The notes beneath the pieces were generated by a model that ran no database searches, was not told the origin of the DNA, and saw only the letters and a program-made list of their open reading frames with translations. Position numbers and translations under genes: made by a program. Below, one piece after another: positions 24,752 through 32,771 of a stretch of DNA of 44,049 bases. Position 1 is the stretch's first letter. Each line of letters opens with the position of its first letter. This stretch comes from Leeuwenhoekiella sp. (GTDB taxonomy: Bacteria; Bacteroidota; Bacteroidia; Flavobacteriales; Flavobacteriaceae): the NCBI GenBank assembly GCA_002708845.1, contig PAPI01000038.1:1-44049 (forward strand). The letters are read 5' to 3'.

Positions 24752-25174
24752 ATGATTGTTCTTTTACACCCCATTTCAAGCGCACTAAAAGCCTGTTTTA
24801 TTCCTTTTGTATCCGCACTTTCTTGTGGGTTTCCTTCCCCTGCAGACGACCATCTGGATGATGGGATTGATTTAAATACGGCCTACATACGCAATAAGGA
24901 CGCAACTTTTTTTGGTAGGGTAAAAGGAGACTCGATGTTGGGTGCCGGTCTGGCAGATGGCGATTTACTCATCATCGATAAAAGCCTGGAGCCCCGGGAT
25001 GGAAAAATCGCCGTCTGTTTTATAGACGGGGAGTTTACCGTAAAACGTATCAAAATTGAAAAGGAGACCATCTGGCTGGTAGCTGAAAACCGCAATTACC
25101 AACCTATAAAGGTCACCAAAGACAACGACTTTCTCATCTGGGGTGTAGTGACTAATGTGATTAAAGACCTCTAA
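24752..25174 (+). CDS. umuD: UmuD-like S24 self-cleaving protease, Pol V accessory subunit
   Basis: A 140-residue protein with the LexA/UmuD peptidase layout. The cleavage site is Cys25-Gly26 ([13 protein letters not shown]), the catalytic Ser is Ser61 in [11 protein letters not shown] and Lys98 is in FTVKRI. RecA filaments trigger self-cleavage, and the processed form joins UmuC to make a translesion polymerase. There is no N-terminal DNA-binding domain, so it is UmuD rather than LexA. It is followed after 1 bp by umuC. Upstream, GGAA TAT TTCC at 24708-24718 is a weak palindrome that might be a regulatory site. Confidence 0.95.
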   Translation: MIVLLHPISSALKACFIPFVSALSCGFPSPADDHLDDGIDLNTAYIRNKDATFFGRVKGDSMLGAGLADGDLLIIDKSLEPRDGKIAVCFIDGEFTVKRIKIEKETIWLVAENRNYQPIKVTKDNDFLIWGVVTNVIKDL

Positions 25175-25175
25175 T

Positions 25176-26432
25176 ATGTTTGCTCTCATTGATTGCAATA
25201 ATTTTTACGCTTCCTGCGAGCGTGTCTTTAATCCCAGTTTGAATGGGCTGCCTGTGGTGGTCCTAAGCAATAACGACGGTTGTGTAATCGCCCGGTCTAA
25301 TGAAGCCAAGGCACTGGGCATCCCCATGGGAGCTCCTGCTTTTAAAATTAAGGAACTGTTACGGCAGCACAATATTCACGTGTTTTCATCAAACTATGCC
25401 CTCTATGGAGATATGAGCGCAAGGGTGATGAACATCTTGGGAAACTACTCCCCGGAGCTGGAAGTATATTCCATCGACGAGATTTTCCTAAAACTTGAGG
25501 GGTTTGACTTATTTAACCTTACAGATTATGGACTTAAAATGATTGAAGTAGTTAAACGCAGTACCGGTATCCCGATAAGTGTGGGTATAGCACCAACCAA
25601 ATCTCTGGCTAAGGTGGCTAATAAGATTGCCAAGAAGTTTCCTGACCGCACCCGGGGGGCATATGTCATCGATAACCCAGATCAGATTAAAAAAGGACTG
25701 AAATGGACGCAGATCGGTGATGTATGGGGCATTGGCCGCCAGTACGCAAAAAAGCTCCAAAATATACAGGTATTTAATGCCTGGCAGTTTACTAACCTGC
25801 CGGATGAATACGTTCGTAAGGAGATGAGCGTGGTGGGGTTACGGCTTAAGCGAGACCTCTCCGGCGAGCCAACCCTTGATCTGGAAGAAGTGGCTAAAAA
25901 GAAAAACATTGCGGTTACCCGCTCCTTTGAGCGTATGTATACCGATTTTGAAGATATACGAGAGCGGGTAGCCACCTACGCCGGGAAAGTAAGTTATAAA
26001 CTCCGCAAACAAAACTCCTGCTGCAAACTGGCTTATATCTTTTTGCATACCAACGTACACCGGGATGATCTCGCGCAGTACCATAACGGCATCACGATAC
26101 AGATGCCTTATGAGACCAATTCGTCTCTGGTGATTACAAAAGCCGTAATGATCGGAATAAAACGCATCTATAAGGAAGGATATCAGTATAAAAAAGCGGG
26201 GATTATCGTGTTGGGCCTAACCCCCGATACGCAAAAACAACTCACCTTTTTTTATAACGAAGACCCGAGGCATAAAGCATTAATGCAGACTATAGACAAG
26301 CTCAACCGCACCTGTTTTGATCAGGTAAAGCTGGGGGCTCAGGATTTAAAGAAAGTCTGGAAAATGCAACAAAATCACCTTTCCCGCAGGTATTCTACCC
26401 GGTTGAGTGAGGTGATTGAGGTGAAGGTTTAA
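25176..26432 (+). CDS. umuC: UmuC-like Y-family DNA polymerase (Pol V catalytic subunit)
   Basis: A 418-residue Y-family polymerase. The catalytic acidic residues are Asp6 ([16 protein letters not shown]) and Asp101-Glu102 (YSIDEIFL). [20 protein letters not shown] is the palm motif, and a helix-hairpin-helix follows ([18 protein letters not shown]). The C-terminal part ends in the UmuC-specific region. It copies damaged DNA with low fidelity. It is translationally coupled to umuD. Mobile elements often carry umuDC, consistent with this place beside a conjugative module. Confidence 0.96.
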   Translation: MFALIDCNNFYASCERVFNPSLNGLPVVVLSNNDGCVIARSNEAKALGIPMGAPAFKIKELLRQHNIHVFSSNYALYGDMSARVMNILGNYSPELEVYSIDEIFLKLEGFDLFNLTDYGLKMIEVVKRSTGIPISVGIAPTKSLAKVANKIAKKFPDRTRGAYVIDNPDQIKKGLKWTQIGDVWGIGRQYAKKLQNIQVFNAWQFTNLPDEYVRKEMSVVGLRLKRDLSGEPTLDLEEVAKKKNIAVTRSFERMYTDFEDIRERVATYAGKVSYKLRKQNSCCKLAYIFLHTNVHRDDLAQYHNGITIQMPYETNSSLVITKAVMIGIKRIYKEGYQYKKAGIIVLGLTPDTQKQLTFFYNEDPRHKALMQTIDKLNRTCFDQVKLGAQDLKKVWKMQQNHLSRRYSTRLSEVIEVKV

Positions 26433-26532
26433 TTAGGTATTTCTGAAAATCAATCGGGCTAGATATTAAAATTAGATAAAATAGCTTACCAATATCAGGA
26501 TGCAGAAAAATCACAGTACACTTAAATAGATA

Positions 26533-26790
26533 TTATTCTTTTTTCAGATTTTCAAGATCCAGTTTGATAACCCGGTTACGTAGGTCATAAACCAATTGCT
26601 CATTGGTAGCGCAGTTGTATTTTTTACGAAGTTTACGCAGATTTTTATCTACACTACTTATTGAATTGGGCTCCTGAGAATAATAGTTAAGAACCGCTGG
26701 TAATTTACCTACAGGCATTCCATGGGCCAGAGCGCTAAGCAGGTGACGTTCATAGGTAGTAAGTCTGGGTTTTTTAGAAGAGGCTTTCAT
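26533..26790 (-). CDS. LuxR/GerE-type HTH DNA-binding protein
   Basis: An 85-residue protein. Residues about 10-75 read as a LuxR C-terminal HTH: LTTYERHLLSALAHGMPVGK, then a recognition helix region (SISSVDKNLRKLRKKYNC) and 'TNEQLVYDL'. There is no sensor domain, so it is a free-standing regulator. It faces away from the rteC gene, with a 296-bp non-coding gap that contains a nested palindrome at 26907-26962. It may control umuDC or the element's own genes. Its targets are not visible. Confidence 0.7.
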   Translation of the reverse strand: MKASSKKPRLTTYERHLLSALAHGMPVGKLPAVLNYYSQEPNSISSVDKNLRKLRKKYNCATNEQLVYDLRNRVIKLDLENLKKE

Positions 26791-26906
26791 CTTTATAATT
26801 TAGATAAAGATAGTTGAGGGTGTTTTTATTTAGCAATTCACAGGAGATTAGGCTTAATTTAAAATGTAGAATAACGTGCTTACACCCTACATTGCTAATG
26901 TATCGG

Positions 26907-26962
26907 GCTGGTAAGCAGGCCAATCATAGGGAGATGGCCTGATTATTTAATTTCTTACCAGC
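26907..26962. other. Nested perfect inverted repeats before rteC
   Basis: GCTGGTAAG (26907-26915) pairs with CTTACCAGC (26954-26962), and directly inside CAGGCC (26916-26921) pairs with GGCCTG (26936-26941). This makes a 15-bp stem with a 12-nt bulge on one side and a 14-nt loop. It lies in the gap between the LuxR-like gene and rteC. It could be a regulatory RNA hairpin, an excision or att-related site, or an operator pair. Confidence 0.5.
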
Positions 26963-27086
26963 GGTTGCAATTTATAAAAGTAAATTGGTATTAAGAGCCT
27001 TATTTATAAAACAAAAGAAGCTTGCTGTCTGATATACACCAAAATCCATCAAATTCCATTAATTTTTATGGTCTAGCGGAGAATAC

Positions 27087-27905
27087 ATGGAATGGGATCC
27101 ATACATAAAGGAGTTTAAAACAGCTTTACAACGCCTGCAAAAAAAACAGGCTCATCAACCTGAGGTTCATGTGGGATGTTTGGAGTATGTGATTCGATTT
27201 CAAAATCAACTGGAACAGGATTTTAAAGCGATAACTGATTTATGTGAAGCGGAAGAAATCTACTTCTTTAAAAATGTAAAGCCATTCGTAGTAAGCTCTA
27301 ATTTATACTACCGCCAACTTATACAATGGGATCATGAAAAGCCGTTGAACCCCAAACGACTTAAACCGTATTATAAAACACAATTGAAGGTGCAGCACCA
27401 ATTCAAACTACGTCATAAAGCCTTTGCCTATTACCTGAAATCGAATCAAACTCACCTGGATTCGATTTACTTTACCCGAAGGGAAGCCCTTCCCTACGAT
27501 CCGGATGATTTGAATGTGCATCTGGACCGAAGCTATACTACCTCCCGCGATCTGCTAACGGCAAAACTCACTTGCGCCGATTTGATATCAGACTATCTAA
27601 AGAAAAAACTTGAAGAATTGGAAGGTGATCCTGCCCCCTACGCTACTGCTCCGCATTTAGACTGGAGCGGTACCCAAACGGACCTTATCGAACTCACGTA
27701 TGCACTCTACCACGCTAAGGTGATACACAAAGGCAAGGCAGACCTCATAGAAATTGCCCGGGCTCTGGGAAGTTTCTTTAAGTTAGATACTGGGGATATT
27801 TACAAAACCTATGCAGAACTCAAATCCCGCAAGAAAAGCAGAACTAAATTTCTGGACGAACTCACCGTGAATTTACAACATGCCATGGATCGGGATGATT
27901 ACTAA
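27087..27905 (+). CDS. rteC: RteC-like regulator of conjugative-element excision
   Basis: A 272-residue protein with the RteC domain: an N-terminal helical part (CLEYVIRFQNQLEQDF), a middle region with DSIYFTRREALPYDPDD then LNVHLDRSYTTSRD, and a C-terminal part with WSGTQTDLIELTYALYHAKV followed by 'FFKLDTGDIYKTYAELKSRK'. In CTnDOT, RteC activates excision genes. The phrase 'W.GT.TDLIELTYAL' is characteristic of the family. It comes before the HTH and replication genes of the element, which suits a control role. No rteA/rteB is seen here; the kinase at 20-22 kb is not an RteA homologue by layout. Confidence 0.9.
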   Translation: MEWDPYIKEFKTALQRLQKKQAHQPEVHVGCLEYVIRFQNQLEQDFKAITDLCEAEEIYFFKNVKPFVVSSNLYYRQLIQWDHEKPLNPKRLKPYYKTQLKVQHQFKLRHKAFAYYLKSNQTHLDSIYFTRREALPYDPDDLNVHLDRSYTTSRDLLTAKLTCADLISDYLKKKLEELEGDPAPYATAPHLDWSGTQTDLIELTYALYHAKVIHKGKADLIEIARALGSFFKLDTGDIYKTYAELKSRKKSRTKFLDELTVNLQHAMDRDDY

Positions 27906-28024
27906 ATCCCCCACTCCGGTTTACCCCCGGAAAAGAAAATATGCTTTACGAACCGCTTAGCCATTTTCAACAATGCCCTTCATTCTGTGACGTAATAGCG
28001 GTTTTTACAAGATGTTAAACTTTT

Positions 28025-28038
28025 ACCGGAGCTCCGGT
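28025..28038. promoter_or_regulatory. 14-bp perfect palindrome upstream of the HTH gene
   Basis: ACCGGAGCTCCGGT is self-complementary over all 14 bp and lies 123 bp before the start of the excisionase-like gene. It may be a binding site for a dimeric regulator such as RteC, or a recognition site of another system. It could also occur by chance in this locally GC-rich gap. Confidence 0.35.
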
Positions 28039-28160
28039 CATCTGGGGAATAAACGTCCACAAATTCATCCAAATTCGTAGAACGAAAGTCAAACCGGGAT
28101 TGGGACTATCAAAAAAAAGTGAACCACGATAGTCCCTTTCTTTATTTAAAACGTTCTACT

Positions 28161-28445
28161 ATGCCAGCAACACTTATCACTACAGATGATCTGCGGGAGT
28201 TCAAACGCGAACTGCTCAATGAGATCAAGACTTTACTCAACAATCAGGGAACCCCAAAACTCAAAAAATACCTCAAATCCTCTGAGGTGATGGAGTTACT
28301 TCAGGTAAGTCCAGGCACCCTGCAAAATCTGCGTATCAATGGTACACTACCGTTTACTAAGGTGGGTGGCTTGATCTACTATGATGCAGATGACATCCAA
28401 AAAGTAATGGAAGACAATCGGGTCAACTACGGTTTAAAACCCTGA
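28161..28445 (+). CDS. Excisionase-like MerR-type HTH protein
   Basis: From ATG at 28161 the protein has 94 residues. The first third is a helix (TDDLREFKRELLNEIKTLLN). Residues 35-90 form a helix-turn-helix of the Xis/MerR type (KYLKSSEVMELLQVSPGTLQ, then NGTLPFTKVGGLIYYDADDI). This pattern marks small DNA-bending proteins that help excision or regulate mobile-element genes in Bacteroidota. A GTG at 28119 would add 14 residues and is less likely. The stop codon abuts the next start codon at 28446. Confidence 0.88.
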   Translation: MPATLITTDDLREFKRELLNEIKTLLNNQGTPKLKKYLKSSEVMELLQVSPGTLQNLRINGTLPFTKVGGLIYYDADDIQKVMEDNRVNYGLKP

Positions 28446-29165
28446 ATGATGAATTACATAAAGCTTATTCACGCAGCTTATACCCGATTCTACGATGATG
28501 AGCGGCTAAATCCTACCCACATCAGCCTCTACATGGCCCTGTTTCAGGAATGGAACAGTACGCGCTTTCGTGAGGGCTTTTATGTTAGCCGTGGGGTTCT
28601 GATGCGTATAGCCAAGTTGGGTTCTAAAACCACCTACCACCGTTGTATGACAGACCTGAACGACTGGGGATATCTCACGTATCTGCCCTCGAACAATCCG
28701 TATAAAGGCAGTGTCATCAAGATGACCCTATTTGAGACCAGTGATGAACCGGTAGTAGACGGGTCTGATACCAGTCTTGAACAACTGGCGGAACACTACC
28801 ATCCCACCACGATACCACAAACGGGACACTACCGTCCCGCTAATGTACCGGTAGTAGGCAGGCACCGTCCCGTAAATGGACAAGCTCTGGTATCTACTAC
28901 AAACAATACAAAACATGCAAACAATATAAAACAGCCAAAGGACTTTTTGGCGGTTTTGGATTTTTTTGAAGAACAGCAAGCAGATGCAGCTGAAGCTGAA
29001 AAATTTCACGACCACTACCAGGCAACAAACTGGGAAGATGCCGGGGGCAAGCCCGTTCGCGATTGGCAGGCCTTGGCTCTAAGCTGGATCCAAAACAAAA
29101 AAGCCGATACCGGCTCAGACAACTTGCGAACTGTCAAAAACAAGGATTATGGAAAACCCCTCTAA
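28446..29165 (+). CDS. Replication-initiator-like HTH protein with internal repeats
   Basis: A 239-residue protein. Residues 1-95 are a winged-helix region of the kind seen in phage and plasmid replication organisers (NPTHISLYMALFQEWNSTRF, KLGSKTTYHRCMTDLNDWGY). Residues 117-149 are three imperfect 11-residue repeats (HYHPTTIPQTG, HYRPANVPVVG, RHRPVNGQALV). The C-terminal part (FHDHYQATNWEDAGGKPV, then DWQALALSWIQN) resembles the DnaC-loader-recruiting end of such proteins. It overlaps the next gene, a DnaC-like ATPase, by 17 bp. The pair probably starts replication of the excised circle. Confidence 0.7.
   Translation: MMNYIKLIHAAYTRFYDDERLNPTHISLYMALFQEWNSTRFREGFYVSRGVLMRIAKLGSKTTYHRCMTDLNDWGYLTYLPSNNPYKGSVIKMTLFETSDEPVVDGSDTSLEQLAEHYHPTTIPQTGHYRPANVPVVGRHRPVNGQALVSTTNNTKHANNIKQPKDFLAVLDFFEEQQADAAEAEKFHDHYQATNWEDAGGKPVRDWQALALSWIQNKKADTGSDNLRTVKNKDYGKPL
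28794..28892. repeat. 33-bp tandem repeat inside the initiator-like gene (iteron candidate)
   Basis: Three in-frame 33-bp units begin at 28794, 28827 and 28860. Each carries a CACTACCNTCCC or CACCGTCCC core. Around the second unit CGGGAC actacc GTCCCG (28822-28839) is a perfect palindrome. ACCGGTAGTAGAC and ACCGGTAGTAGGC occur at about 28748 and 28847. Repeats of this kind inside an initiator gene often form the replication origin that the protein binds. Confidence 0.55.
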
Positions 29166-29811
29166 AATCATCGAAGGCGGGGTGGAATACAGCCTGGGAA
29201 CGTTTAACGGGAAAAAAATGCTGTATGATTTTCCCAAGGTGCTCATCTACCTCAATGCCAAAGGCAAACTGGAATTTGGAGGTAAGTTCCGCATTTACGA
29301 AGAAGACCACGAGATCCTTAGGAAGCTCTGCTCCTACTTCATTAGGGATAAAGCCTTTTGCGAAGTAAATGGCATCGATGTTGAAAAAGGCATTTTGCTC
29401 TCCGGTCCGGTAGGTTGTGGAAAAACCAGCCTAATGAAACTGCTGCGATTTCTGGTTCCCTTGCAAAAACCTTACGAACTCATTCCCTGCCGAAACATCA
29501 GCTTTGCTTTTAATCATTTGGGTTTTAAATCCATTGAAGAATACGGAAATTCCAAATACTACTGCTTTGATGATTTGGGTGTAGAACCGGCGGGTCGCTA
29601 TTACGGTAAGGATCTCAACGTAATGGGTGAAGTACTGCTGTCGCGCTATGAACTCTACCTAAATACCAAACGTCAACTTAAAACGCACGCGACCACCAAC
29701 CTAAACGCAGACGAACTCGAAGCCCGCTACGGCAACCGCGTACGCAGTAGAATGCGGGAGTTGTTTAATCTGGTGGCTTTTGATCAAAATGCAGGAGATA
29801 AGAGGAAATAA
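29149..29811 (+). CDS. DnaC-like AAA+ ATPase
   Basis: A 220-residue ATP-binding protein. Walker A is LLSGPVGCGKTSLMKLL and Walker B is YYCFDDLGVEP. It is followed by LSRYELYLNTKRQLKTHATT with a sensor-type Thr-Asn (TTNLNADEL) and an Arg-rich end (ARYGNRVRSRMRELF). This order matches helicase loaders (DnaC/IstB type). Overlap with the initiator-like gene by 17 bp indicates joint translation. It would load the replicative helicase onto the element's origin. No IS21-type transposase is nearby, so an IstB role is unlikely. Confidence 0.85.
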   Translation: MENPSKIIEGGVEYSLGTFNGKKMLYDFPKVLIYLNAKGKLEFGGKFRIYEEDHEILRKLCSYFIRDKAFCEVNGIDVEKGILLSGPVGCGKTSLMKLLRFLVPLQKPYELIPCRNISFAFNHLGFKSIEEYGNSKYYCFDDLGVEPAGRYYGKDLNVMGEVLLSRYELYLNTKRQLKTHATTNLNADELEARYGNRVRSRMRELFNLVAFDQNAGDKRK

Positions 29812-29852
29812 AAAATTCGTTTTACTATATCTATTTGTCCTTCCTATGATGA

Positions 29853-31226
29853 CTATTTTTTCGAAAGATGAAATTGATTCACATTTTCATTTATCACTTC
29901 TTCAACTCTGATAGAATCAACCTCGACTAGATTTAAAACTACATCTTCAACTGGAAGTTCTTTATTTGCGCTAATCTTGGAAATAAAGTCTATACTCCCC
30001 GTTTTTATATCAGTAAGGTATATTTGCTGTATTGGGGTTAGTCTGCGCTCGTAAGTAGGAACTAGATCACGCCATTGATATAATACATCCGTATCTACTC
30101 CTAAAATCCCTTTATCAATATCACCAGACTTTATACTTTTTAAATGAATATTTTTTACATAACCCCCACGCCGTTCATTTGTTTTTATAAACAACAAATG
30201 ATTAAGCTTGGCCCCTTCCATGACTTCACAGTTTTCGACATATACATTTTCAATTCCACCTGAAAGTTCACTTCCAATTGCTATTAGTTGATGTCCATTT
30301 TTTACAAGACAATTACGTATAACAATATTTTTTGAAGGTGTATTTAAACGCCAGGCATCCTGATTTCTACCTGCTTTAATGGCGATGGCATCGTCACCCT
30401 GATCGAATACACAATTTTCGATTAATACATTTTCAGACATTTCAGGATCTACTCCATCATTATTATGACCATGTGCATAAACTTGTATATTTCTAATAAT
30501 TACATTTTTTGACATATAAGGATGTAACACCCAGAAAGGACTATTTTCAATTGAGATACCTTCTACCAAAATGTTTCGGCTTCTGTTAAATTGAATAAAT
30601 TGAGGTCTAAAGTTGGCACTGTCATTTACCATCTGTTGTTGCTCTACCGGAATATCCTTTGATGCAAGATTATAGAGTCTTTTTAAACTATTCATATGTC
30701 CAGTAGGACGACCAAACCATTTGGTCCAGATTCCCATTTCAGCTTTTAATTTTCCTTGTCCAGTAATAGCTATGTTTTCTACACCATAAGCGTAAATCAA
30801 TGGGGAATAATTATAACATTCCATTCCCTCCCAAGTTGTATGAACAGCAGGCAAATAGTCGTCGGGTTTATCAGAAAAAAGAAGTGTCGCCCCATCATTT
30901 AAATGTAAATTCACGTTGCTTTTCAAATGGATTTTTTTTGTTAGCCACTCACCCTCTGGAACAATTACAATACCTCCACCGCCATTACTTGCAATTTGAA
31001 TTGCTTCAGCTATTGCTTGGGTATTTTTGTCCTTATCTCCTTCCAAAGCCCCATAATCTATTATATTGAATTTTGGAACTAAATTAAAATTAGGTTCCTT
31101 AATTGTAGGCATAACGAATGGGGCTTGCACCTCAATCTCTTTATATAATATTCTTTTCTCTTTCTTCTCACAGGCTAAATTGAAAAAAACGCAACATATA
31201 AGGAATAGTTTAAGTAGTTTAATCAT
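29853..31226 (-). CDS. GH28-family pectinase-like lipoprotein
   Basis: From ATG at 31226 the protein has 457 residues. It has a lipoprotein signal (MIKLLKLFLICCVFFNLAC, Cys19), so it is likely anchored in an envelope membrane. A right-handed beta-helix follows (FNIIDYGALEGDKDKNTQAI). The catalytic-region motifs of glycoside hydrolase 28 appear as HNNDGVDPE, DQGDDAIAIKAGR and NGHQLIAIGSE, with IKTN after them. The usual GHG is GHQ, a variant seen in exo-acting or divergent members. GH28 enzymes cut galacturonan in pectin. It is the only carbohydrate enzyme here and sits on the opposite strand between replication and transfer genes, so it looks like cargo. Confidence 0.9.
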   Translation of the reverse strand: MIKLLKLFLICCVFFNLACEKKEKRILYKEIEVQAPFVMPTIKEPNFNLVPKFNIIDYGALEGDKDKNTQAIAEAIQIASNGGGGIVIVPEGEWLTKKIHLKSNVNLHLNDGATLLFSDKPDDYLPAVHTTWEGMECYNYSPLIYAYGVENIAITGQGKLKAEMGIWTKWFGRPTGHMNSLKRLYNLASKDIPVEQQQMVNDSANFRPQFIQFNRSRNILVEGISIENSPFWVLHPYMSKNVIIRNIQVYAHGHNNDGVDPEMSENVLIENCVFDQGDDAIAIKAGRNQDAWRLNTPSKNIVIRNCLVKNGHQLIAIGSELSGGIENVYVENCEVMEGAKLNHLLFIKTNERRGGYVKNIHLKSIKSGDIDKGILGVDTDVLYQWRDLVPTYERRLTPIQQIYLTDIKTGSIDFISKISANKELPVEDVVLNLVEVDSIRVEEVINENVNQFHLSKK

Positions 31227-31353
31227 ACAGAAAGGATTTAGAAATTTAGTTTTTATAATTAACACAGGTTTTCCTCAGCTTTTAACAATAAAGTAGCTAT
31301 TACAAATAAATTAAAACCTAATAATATATCTATCTTGTACTTACAGGTCTGGA

Positions 31354-32028
31354 TTAAGAATTGAAATAGAAAGTTCTCAATAGGTACAATAAAATTTGTT
31401 TAGCCATTTGCTCCGTATTTTTCACTTTTAGAAAATATCTAATTTCAACGCTATTACTCAAAAATCCTAGCTCCACCAATATTGAAAGCATCTGCCTACT
31501 CGTTTCTCTAAGCACCTGAAAATTGGCAAACTTCACACCCCTACTTTTAAAACCAAGCCTTTTATTAAAGCGTTCCTGAATTTGAAAGGCCAGCCAGGTA
31601 GCAGCATCTGTATTGCTATTCGGTTTATCATATACATATACTTCAACCCCACGGGCTTTAGGATTGCTTGAGTGATTGCAATGCAAGGATAGAAAGATGT
31701 CTGCTTCTAAAGCCAGAGCTAGTTTACTTCGACCTGATAACGAAATCAGAGTGTCACTAGTCCGCGTAGAAAAAAGGTCTAAAGGATGACCCAATGTGTC
31801 ATTTAAATGCTTTAGCGCTAAAGCTAAATTCAAAACCACATCCTTTTCCTGAATTCCATTCACCCCTATTGCTCCGGAATCCATTCCTCCGTGTCCGGGA
31901 TCAATTATTACCCGTAAGGGTCTGTTCAATTCCTGCCCGTATAACGAACAGATTTGCAAGAGTAGGAGCATCCAAATGACGTTTTGGAGCCTGCTGCAGC
32001 GTTTGAGATTTTGAGTTATTAACAGCAT
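31354..32028 (-). CDS. N-acetylmuramoyl-L-alanine amidase (Amidase_3)
   Basis: A 224-residue zinc amidase. The metal ligands are His46 in IIDPGHGG, Glu61 in GIQEKD and His116 in LSLHCNHS, and the catalytic Glu186 is in ILVELGFLSN. A signal peptide is present (WMLLLLQICSLYGQ). A start at Met20 would give a cleaner signal peptide than the frame's first Met. The enzyme cuts the bond between MurNAc and the stem peptide. Being divergent from the tra operon, with 159 bp between them, it may open the cell wall for assembly of the mating channel. A host cell-wall role cannot be excluded. Confidence 0.92.
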   Translation of the reverse strand: MLLITQNLKRCSRLQNVIWMLLLLQICSLYGQELNRPLRVIIDPGHGGMDSGAIGVNGIQEKDVVLNLALALKHLNDTLGHPLDLFSTRTSDTLISLSGRSKLALALEADIFLSLHCNHSSNPKARGVEVYVYDKPNSNTDAATWLAFQIQERFNKRLGFKSRGVKFANFQVLRETSRQMLSILVELGFLSNSVEIRYFLKVKNTEQMAKQILLYLLRTFYFNS

Positions 32029-32187
32029 CGCCTTTAAGTTTCATAGGATTTAGATTCATTTCTACGCATTTGAAATCGAATCCATTCAAAGAATATTTTA
32101 TTCACAATTATTTGATTTTCAACTAATTGAATTTAAATATAATTAATTTTCTTCTCACTGATTTCCAATCTTTTAAATCTTAGAATT

Positions 32188-32475
32188 ATGAAAAAATCAA
32201 ACGCTTTATTCGCTAGTATGGCTTTGCTCTCTGCTCCCCTGTTTGCTCAAATAGGAGGTATTGAAGACTCAGTAAACGATGTTTCCGATACCATCAGAAC
32301 CGTATTCCCTATTCTTTTGGGAGTGATCTTCCTGGTGGGCTTTCTGTTTAATGCCGGGCACTTTTTTGGAGAGAATGCCGACTTAAAAAAAGGAATCACC
32401 CGCGTACTGGTCTTTGTACTTATCGCCGGAGGTGTGGTGGGGATCTTCAGCTATTTAATAGACATCGTAGTCTAA
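32188..32475 (+). CDS. traE: Conjugal transfer protein TraE (DUF4134)
   Basis: A 95-residue protein with a signal peptide (NALFASMALLSAPLFAQIGG) and two further membrane helices (FPILLGVIFLVGFLFNAG and ITRVLVFVLIAGGVVGIF). This is the DUF4134/TraE layout, a small pilin-like VirB2-type subunit in Bacteroidota conjugation systems. It is the first gene of an eight-gene tra operon plus lipoprotein, with short gaps or overlaps throughout, so the operon promoter must lie at 32029-32187. Confidence 0.92.
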   Translation: MKKSNALFASMALLSAPLFAQIGGIEDSVNDVSDTIRTVFPILLGVIFLVGFLFNAGHFFGENADLKKGITRVLVFVLIAGGVVGIFSYLIDIVV

Positions 32476-32486
32476 GCTTTTATCAG

Positions 32487-32771
32487 ATGAAAAGCTACAC
32501 GGTCTATAGAAACATCAGGAAACGGGCGGTCATTTTCGGGCTGCCGGTTACCCTGTTTGCGGTTCAGATGTGCGCCCTGATTGCATCACTACTGATCGTT
32601 ATTTTTTCATTCAGCTTCCTAACGGTTGTAGGTGCCGTTCTTTTAAATCTGCTGCTCTACCTCTGTCTCACTCGAATGAAAAGCATTTTACAAAGGATTA
32701 AATTCTCCAGCGCTTTCCCCAATCTCATCAGCACCAAACAAAACACCGGCCTTTATTATGATCACGATTAA
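32487..32771 (+). CDS. traF: Conjugal transfer protein TraF (DUF4133)
   Basis: A 94-residue inner-membrane protein with two helices (GLPVTLFAVQMCALIASLLI and LTVVGAVLLNLLLYLCL) and the start pattern 'YTVYRNIRKRAVIFGLP' typical of DUF4133. It is the VirB3-like partner of the VirB4 ATPase. Its last 14 bp overlap the traG start, so the two are translationally coupled. Confidence 0.92.
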   Translation: MKSYTVYRNIRKRAVIFGLPVTLFAVQMCALIASLLIVIFSFSFLTVVGAVLLNLLLYLCLTRMKSILQRIKFSSAFPNLISTKQNTGLYYDHD

